26,098 nt of DNA, taken from NCBI GenBank assembly GCA_020446285.1, contig JAGREZ010000043.1:1-26098 (forward strand). Direction: 5' to 3'. The notes below the pieces were generated by a model. The model searched no databases. It had not been told where the DNA came from and worked only from the letters and a program-made list of their open reading frames with translations. The stretch comes from Geminicoccaceae bacterium (lineage in GTDB: Bacteria > Pseudomonadota > Alphaproteobacteria > Geminicoccales > Geminicoccaceae). Position 1 is the first letter of the stretch; the number at the start of each line of letters is the position of its first letter. A program made the position numbers and the translations under genes. This document shows, piece by piece, positions 22,630 to 26,098 of this stretch.

Positions 22630-23083
22630 CAGGCGGCTCGTGCAGCGTGGCGGCATCCGCCTGCCCCGCAGGGAACATCGACCTGACCCGCAAGGAATAT
22701 CGACCTGCCCGGATGCCTCGGGGTTCGGGTGGCAGTGACGGAAAAACTGAAAAATAATCCGACATTCGCTGATCGCGGAATGGATTGGCCGACCCGGCGC
22801 CGGAATTCCACAGCGCCGGCTTCCGCACGTTTTCTCCTCATATGTAAAAGAAGTTCAAACCAATCATCTTATTGGCGAACGTTGTTGTTGATTTATGAGT
22901 TCCTACAAATGTTGTTCAAAAAGCTTCAAGTAGAAAATGAAGCTTGGTGAGCGAAAATTTCAAGACCATTGTTAACCAACAATTGAATAATCGGGCATCC
23001 ATGCAATTGCTTGTTGACGGTTTCCTGACTTGGCCAGATTGTAAAGGAAATCGACACCGAGATTGGCCTGAAGGAAACGCGAC
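22630..23083. other. 454-base gap without a supported gene, A+T-rich, with inverted repeats
   Basis: From about 22740 the base composition falls well below the rest of the window. Three perfect inverted repeats occur close together: CCAAT...ATTGG near 22860-22876, AAGCTTCA (22921-22928) with TGAAGCTT (22938-22945), and ATTGTT-AACC-AACAAT (22968-22983). A weak promoter-like TTGACG lies at 23014-23019, 65 bases before the next start codon. A 73-codon open frame at 22729-22950 has A+T-rich codons unlike the neighbours and no ribosome-binding site, so I do not call it a gene. The region probably carries the control elements of the downstream two-gene unit. Confidence 0.6.
22661..22712. repeat. 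Short tandem repeat, two 22-base units plus a partial third
   Basis: 22661-22682 and 22683-22704 share CTG(C/A)CCCGCA(G/A)GGAA(C/T)ATCGAC, and a third copy begins at 22705 with CTGCCCGG. It lies about 30 bases after the prmA stop codon. Confidence 0.7.
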
Positions 23084-23521
23084 ATGGCGGCGGCGCATGA
23101 TGCCTCCCGTACCACCGACGATGCGGAACACAAGCCGGACAATGTCCTCGACCTCGGTCGCGGACATCGCGAGCGCGGCGGTGACCCGATCATCGATTAT
23201 GTCGCCATCTGGATGGCGCTCGAGGTCTTCCACGACAACTGCAAGCTCACCGAGGAGGGCTGGAGCTTCCTGACCGAGCACCTGCAGCGGCCCATCGAGC
23301 TGCGTCTCATCGAGCGAAAGCCGATGACCTGTGCCGGCGCGCTCAAGGCGCTCAACCTCGCAAGCTACATCATGGAGAACCTCGAGAACGCGGACGGTGC
23401 GGAGAGTGATGGCGCCTGGTACCGCAGACTGCGCCTGCATCTTGTCAAGTCGGCGCGCGACCATCTTCGCGACCGGCTGGAAGCAAATGAACCTCCGCCG
23501 AGAGGCTCGAGGACCCGCTGA
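23084..23521 (+). CDS. Protein of unknown function, first gene of a two-gene unit
   Basis: A 145-residue, mostly helical soluble protein that I do not recognise. After a polar N-terminal ~35 residues comes DPIIDYVAIWMALEVFHDNCKLTEEGWSFLTEHL, then RPIELRLIERKPMTCAGALKALNLASYIMENLENAD, and a basic C-terminal helix (RRLRLHLVKSARDHLRDRLEAN). No signal peptide, membrane segment or known catalytic motif is visible. AAGGA about eight bases before the ATG at 23084 supports the start. Codon use is normal for the window, unlike the A+T-rich leader before it. The stop codon runs into the Shine-Dalgarno of the S24-like gene, so the two are co-translated. Confidence 0.8.
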   Translation: MAAAHDASRTTDDAEHKPDNVLDLGRGHRERGGDPIIDYVAIWMALEVFHDNCKLTEEGWSFLTEHLQRPIELRLIERKPMTCAGALKALNLASYIMENLENADGAESDGAWYRRLRLHLVKSARDHLRDRLEANEPPPRGSRTR

Positions 23522-23532
23522 GGAGTGAGGCT

Positions 23533-24393
23533 ATGAAGAACGGCAATGGCAACGGCGACATGAACATGACGAGTGCCCCCTGGCAGATCAACGCGCGACT
23601 CGACGACGATTCGCTTGCTCCCGTGTTCCAGCGCGGCAGCGATGTGGTCATCGACTGCAGCGATCGCCTGCTGGTCGATGGCGGCGTCTACGCCATCCGC
23701 GAGGGCGACCAGCTCAAGCTCTGGCTCTTCCATGAAGGGTTTGCCGGACTGGGCACCATGATCGGCGGGCGCAAGGTCGGAACGCTCTCGAGCATCGCCG
23801 GCGCGTTCCGCTGCCGCGGCCCCATCCAGCTCGACAAGCTCATGGTCGTCGGCCGCGTTCTCGACCTCCCGCGAGACGGCCAGCCCGCCGGATCGATGGC
23901 CGCCCTTCGCTCGGAACGGACGGCACTCGTGGCGGCGCTCGAGGAGGCGCGCACCGGCCTGCGGCGGATTTCCGGCATCACGCCGACGCTCGATTTCAGC
24001 GACCCGCACGGCGCGAGCGGATCGATCTCCAGGGTCACCCGTCGCTACGAGGAAGCGATGCAGGACGAGGATTTCGCGCGACGCTTCACACTCGAACAGA
24101 AGATGGACGCCATCGGTTCGCGGCTCATGCATGTCGAGGAACGCATCGCCGATTCCGAGGTGGACGATATCGACGGCGCCTATACCAAGCTCCAGGTGCT
24201 CTGGGATCTGCATTACGCCCCCTTCCCCAACCTTCAGGGCGATCTGGGTGCGCGCTTCATCTCCAGCGCCCTGCGTGCGCTCGGCAAGACCGGCAGCGTC
24301 CGGGCCTCGCGCGAGGAGGAGCCCAAGGGCATCCAGCTGCAGGCGGGCGGCGTGCGGCCGATCCAGCTCGTGAGCTCGCCTCGCCATCGCTGA
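23533..24393 (+). CDS. Protein with LexA/S24-like domain lacking the usual Lys, unknown role
   Basis: A 286-residue soluble protein. Residues about 17-105 resemble the S24 peptidase/LexA C-terminal fold: DDSLAPVFQRGSDVVIDCSD (with Ser27 at the nucleophile place), LLVDGGVYAIREGDQLKLWLF and the closing MVVGRVLDL strand. In active members the strand after G-D carries V-K-R; here the aligned residue is Trp64, and a Lys (Lys62) sits two residues earlier, so self-cleavage is doubtful. No DNA-binding HTH precedes the domain. Residues about 110-286 are helical (MAALRSERTALVAALEEARTGLRR; RFTLEQKMDAIGSRLMHVEERIAD) with no recognised family. AGGAG at 23521-23525 directly follows the stop of the preceding gene. 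Confidence 0.8.
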   Translation: MKNGNGNGDMNMTSAPWQINARLDDDSLAPVFQRGSDVVIDCSDRLLVDGGVYAIREGDQLKLWLFHEGFAGLGTMIGGRKVGTLSSIAGAFRCRGPIQLDKLMVVGRVLDLPRDGQPAGSMAALRSERTALVAALEEARTGLRRISGITPTLDFSDPHGASGSISRVTRRYEEAMQDEDFARRFTLEQKMDAIGSRLMHVEERIADSEVDDIDGAYTKLQVLWDLHYAPFPNLQGDLGARFISSALRALGKTGSVRASREEEPKGIQLQAGGVRPIQLVSSPRHR

Positions 24394-24447
24394 GCCGGCA
24401 AGCGAAAAAAGTTGCGGGGACTGCGCCATTTTGAACCGTCACGGCGG

Positions 24448-24476
24448 TTGCGCGGTCCTCGTGCTTTGATTATAAC
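24448..24476 (+). promoter_or_regulatory. Promoter of the rpmI-rplT operon
   Basis: TTGCGC (24448-24453) and TATAAC (24471-24476) are separated by 17 bases. Transcription would start near 24483, about 50 bases before rpmI. The surrounding CGGCGGTTGCG recurs at 24745 and 24829. Confidence 0.65.
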
Positions 24477-24486
24477 CCGCGCCGAC

Positions 24487-24513
24487 CCCGTATGTCCGCA
24501 TGCGGGCGTTTTT
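24487..24513 (+). terminator. Terminator-like hairpin in the rpmI leader
   Basis: CCCGTATG (24487-24494) pairs with CATGCGGG (24499-24506), including one G-T pair, around a four-base TCCG loop, and five T follow at 24509-24513. It would sit at the extreme 5' end of a transcript from the predicted promoter. It could end read-through from the upstream unit, stabilise the 5' end, or attenuate. Confidence 0.6.
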
Positions 24514-24534
24514 GCGCTATTGGAGTTTTCCGGC

Positions 24535-24735
24535 ATGACGAAGATGAAGACCCGGCGGAGTGCCGCCAAGCGGTTCTCCTTTACCGGTACCGGCAAGATC
24601 AAGCGTCGTCGCGCCGGTCATCGGCACAATATGACGAGCCAGCCGAAGAAGGCGAAGGCACTTGCACGCAAGCCCGCCATCGTGAGACCCGGCGACAGCG
24701 TGCTGGTCAAGGTGATGATGCCCTACGGCGGCTGA
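24535..24735 (+). CDS. rpmI: 50S ribosomal protein L35 (bL35)
   Basis: A 66-residue basic protein with the full bL35 pattern: MTKMKTRRSAAKRFSFTGTG, KIKRRRAGHRHNMTSQPKK and the C-terminal PGDSVLVKVMMPYGG. It is a structural component of the large ribosomal subunit. GGAG lies nine bases before the ATG at 24535; a longer frame upstream is not conserved and overlaps the promoter. It is followed by rplT as usual, but with an unusually long 215-base spacer. Confidence 0.97.
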   Translation: MTKMKTRRSAAKRFSFTGTGKIKRRRAGHRHNMTSQPKKAKALARKPAIVRPGDSVLVKVMMPYGG

Positions 24736-24950
24736 CGGTTTCCCCGGCGGTTGCGCGGACGATGAACGCGGAACTACCGCCGGTGAACATGACCGGCAGA
24801 CATGGTCGGCGAAGACGGGATGTTCGGCGGTTGCGAGATACGGCGGGCATGAGATGCGGCAGTCATGAGACACAGTGTCGAGAGACGCTGGATGAATGAA
24901 CTTTCCCCCCCCTGCCGGGTGCCGGAAAGTGACGTGAAGGACGGTTCGAG
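24736..24950 (+). other. Structured 215-base spacer between rpmI and rplT
   Basis: No gene is supported here. CCGGCGGT (24744-24751) is the perfect complement of ACCGCCGG (24776-24783), and ACTTTCC (24900-24906) of GGAAAGT (24924-24930). The second hairpin ends 20 bases before the rplT start, so its folding could affect ribosome access. A CGGCGGTTGCG motif seen upstream of rpmI is repeated twice. In other bacteria L20 represses its own operon by binding leader RNA; a similar role here is a guess. Confidence 0.5.
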
Positions 24951-25310
24951 ATGGCAAGAGTCAAACGCGGCGTAACCTCACACGCCAAGCACAAGAAGGT
25001 GATCGCGCTGGCCAAGAGGTATACCGGCCGACGCAAGAACTGCATCAAGACGGCCCGGCAGGCCGTGGAGAAGGCCGGGCAGTACGCCTATCGCGACCGT
25101 CGCAATCGCAAGCGCGACTTCCGCGGCCTGTGGATCCAGCGGATCAACGCCGCCGCGCGCATCAGCGGCATGACCTATTCGAACTTCATGCACGGTCTCA
25201 AGCTCGCCGGCATTGAGCTCGACCGCAAGGTTCTCGCCGACATCGCCGTGCACGACGCACCGGCCTTTGCGGGCTTCGTCAAGAAAGCCGAGGCCGCTCT
25301 CCAGGCATGA
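24951..25310 (+). CDS. rplT: 50S ribosomal protein L20 (bL20)
   Basis: A 119-residue basic protein with typical bL20 features: [30 protein letters not shown] at the start, the long basic helix [23 protein letters not shown], and [29 protein letters not shown] near the end. It is needed for assembly of the large subunit and in E. coli and Bacillus also represses its own operon. AAGGA lies upstream of ATG at 24951 with somewhat long spacing. A terminator-like structure separates it from pheS. Confidence 0.98.
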   Translation: MARVKRGVTSHAKHKKVIALAKRYTGRRKNCIKTARQAVEKAGQYAYRDRRNRKRDFRGLWIQRINAAARISGMTYSNFMHGLKLAGIELDRKVLADIAVHDAPAFAGFVKKAEAALQA

Positions 25311-25328
25311 GCCGGATTTCTTGTGGGG

Positions 25329-25418
25329 GCCGCAGTCACCCTGCGGCGTCGCAAGCCGAACGGAGCGGACCCGAACAGGCCCGCTCGTCGAAGGGGCCTC
25401 CAAACGGGCCCCTTTTTT
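25329..25418 (+). terminator. Terminator with possible antiterminator between rplT and pheS
   Basis: The final stem pairs AAGGGGCC (25391-25398) with GGCCCCTT (25407-25414), followed by a run of T to 25418: a classic intrinsic terminator. Before it are GCCGCAG/CTGCGGC (25329-25335 with 25341-25347) and GAGCGG/CCGCTC (25363-25368 with 25381-25386). AGGCCC (25377-25382) is also complementary to GGGCCT (25394-25399), a pairing that would exclude both the second stem and the terminator. The layout therefore permits attenuation of pheS, but no Phe-rich leader peptide is present. Confidence 0.75.
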
Positions 25419-25454
25419 GTTTGTTGGACCGCAATTCAGGAACAGGCTGAAGCC

Positions 25455-26098
25455 ATGCTTGGGGATCTGCCCGCACTTCTCGAGGAACTCGAAAGCCGGA
25501 TTGCCGCCGTCGGTGACCTGAAGACACTCGAGGATACCCGTGTCGCGCTGATCGGCAGGAAGGGGCGCGTGACCGAACTCGCCAAGAGCCTCGGCAAGCT
25601 CGATCCGTCGGAACGGCCAGCGGCGGGCCAGGCGATCAATGACTTCAAGCGCACGGTGGAGGCGCGTCTCCAGGCCCGGCGCGACGAACTCGCCGAAGCC
25701 GAACTCGAGGCACGTCTCGCCGCCGAACGGGTGGACATCACCCTTCCCGTCCGCGAGCGGCCCGTCGGCCGCATCCACCCGGTCAGCCAGGTAACCGACG
25801 AGATCATCGCGATCTTCGCCGACATGGGTTTCTCGGTTGCCGAAGGTCCCGATGTCGAGGACGATTTCCACAATTTCACCGCCCTGAACTTTCCGCCGGA
25901 ACACCCCGCGCGGGCGATGCATGACACCTTCTTTCTCGAAGCCGGCGCGGACGGTGTGCCGCTCCTTCTTCGCACCCACACGAGCACGGTCCAGATACGG
26001 CACATGATGGCCAACCGGCCGCCGCACAGGATCATCGCACCGGGGCGGACCTATCGCTGCGACAGCGACGCCACCCACACGCCGATGTTCCATCAGGT
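25455..26098 (+). CDS. pheS: Phenylalanyl-tRNA synthetase alpha subunit (5' part, cut by window edge)
   Basis: The frame is open from ATG at 25455 to the window end, giving about 214 residues of a protein usually near 350. The N-terminal coiled-coil domain is visible (LPALLEELESRIAAV; VALIGRKGRVTELAKSLGKL). The catalytic domain begins with GRIHPVSQVTDEIIAIFADMGF. Class II synthetase motifs follow: FPPEHPARAMHDTF, LLRTHTSTVQIRHM and GRTYRCDSDATHTPMFHQ (motif 2). PheS pairs with PheT to charge tRNA-Phe in the cytoplasm. The gene follows rplT by 144 bases, across a terminator-like leader. The Shine-Dalgarno is weak (AGGAACAGG). Confidence 0.97.
   Translation, partial: MLGDLPALLEELESRIAAVGDLKTLEDTRVALIGRKGRVTELAKSLGKLDPSERPAAGQAINDFKRTVEARLQARRDELAEAELEARLAAERVDITLPVRERPVGRIHPVSQVTDEIIAIFADMGFSVAEGPDVEDDFHNFTALNFPPEHPARAMHDTFFLEAGADGVPLLLRTHTSTVQIRHMMANRPPHRIIAPGRTYRCDSDATHTPMFHQ

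Noticed and set aside
22729..22950. 73-codon open frame in the gap after prmA
   Set aside because: A+T-rich codons unlike the neighbours, no ribosome-binding site and no recognisable domain; it is probably chance in non-coding DNA.
25311..25450. Phenylalanine leader peptide (pheM-like) before pheS
   Set aside because: The ATG overlapping the rplT stop opens a frame without Phe codons before the terminator, and other frames have at most isolated Phe codons.

Overview
The window is G+C-rich chromosomal DNA from an alphaproteobacterium. The evidence is uniformly high G/C at third codon positions, a DUF1244 gene beside N-formylglutamate amidohydrolase, an OpgC-type acyltransferase, and the order rpmI-rplT-pheS. 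The order within the class cannot be fixed from the sequence alone. I see no rRNA, tRNA, CRISPR array, prophage or insertion sequence. The only clearly A+T-rich, possibly acquired or regulatory stretches are about 6800-6985 and 22740-23080.

Layout. 1-3700 (+): the end of a short-chain dehydrogenase, an M20 metallopeptidase, a small HTH protein that looks leaderless, and a DMT-family exporter. 3739-5352 (-): a compact unit of a flavodoxin-fold protein, a phytanoyl-CoA-dioxygenase-like oxygenase and a 63-residue FdrA-domain protein. 5445-7603: exonuclease III from a TTG start (+), then an orphan protein and a histidine phosphatase (-). 7702-11161 (+): an OpgC-type acyltransferase, a translationally coupled exported protein, and a Slam-like outer-membrane TPR/beta-barrel protein. 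11223-13516 (-): DUF1244, a YbdK-type carboxylate-amine ligase and N-formylglutamate amidohydrolase, the last two overlapping. 13742-15901 (+): a YafK-like YkuD protein, a Braun-lipoprotein-like small lipoprotein ending in Arg-Lys, and an ErfK/YbiS/YcfS-type L,D-transpeptidase. 16141-19294: a class IV aminotransferase (+), a small probably frameshifted protein (-), and a ClC chloride transporter with CBS domains (+). 19454-22629 (+): a UvrD/PcrA helicase overlapping prmA. 23084-24393 (+): two proteins of unknown role, the second with a LexA/S24-like fold. 24535 to the end (+): rpmI, rplT and the start of pheS, with structured leaders.

The most interesting block is 13742-15901. By homology it holds a possible cell-wall-anchoring substrate (Lpp-like, lipidated Cys21, C-terminal Lys86), an enzyme of the family that attaches Lpp to peptidoglycan, and one of the YafK/DpaA family that detaches it in E. 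coli. Together these look like a self-contained outer-membrane tethering module. Further points of interest are an antiterminator/terminator-like fold before pheS, a hairpin at the predicted 5' end of the rpmI transcript, several short intergenic tandem repeats, and the S24-like protein that seems to lack the usual catalytic lysine.
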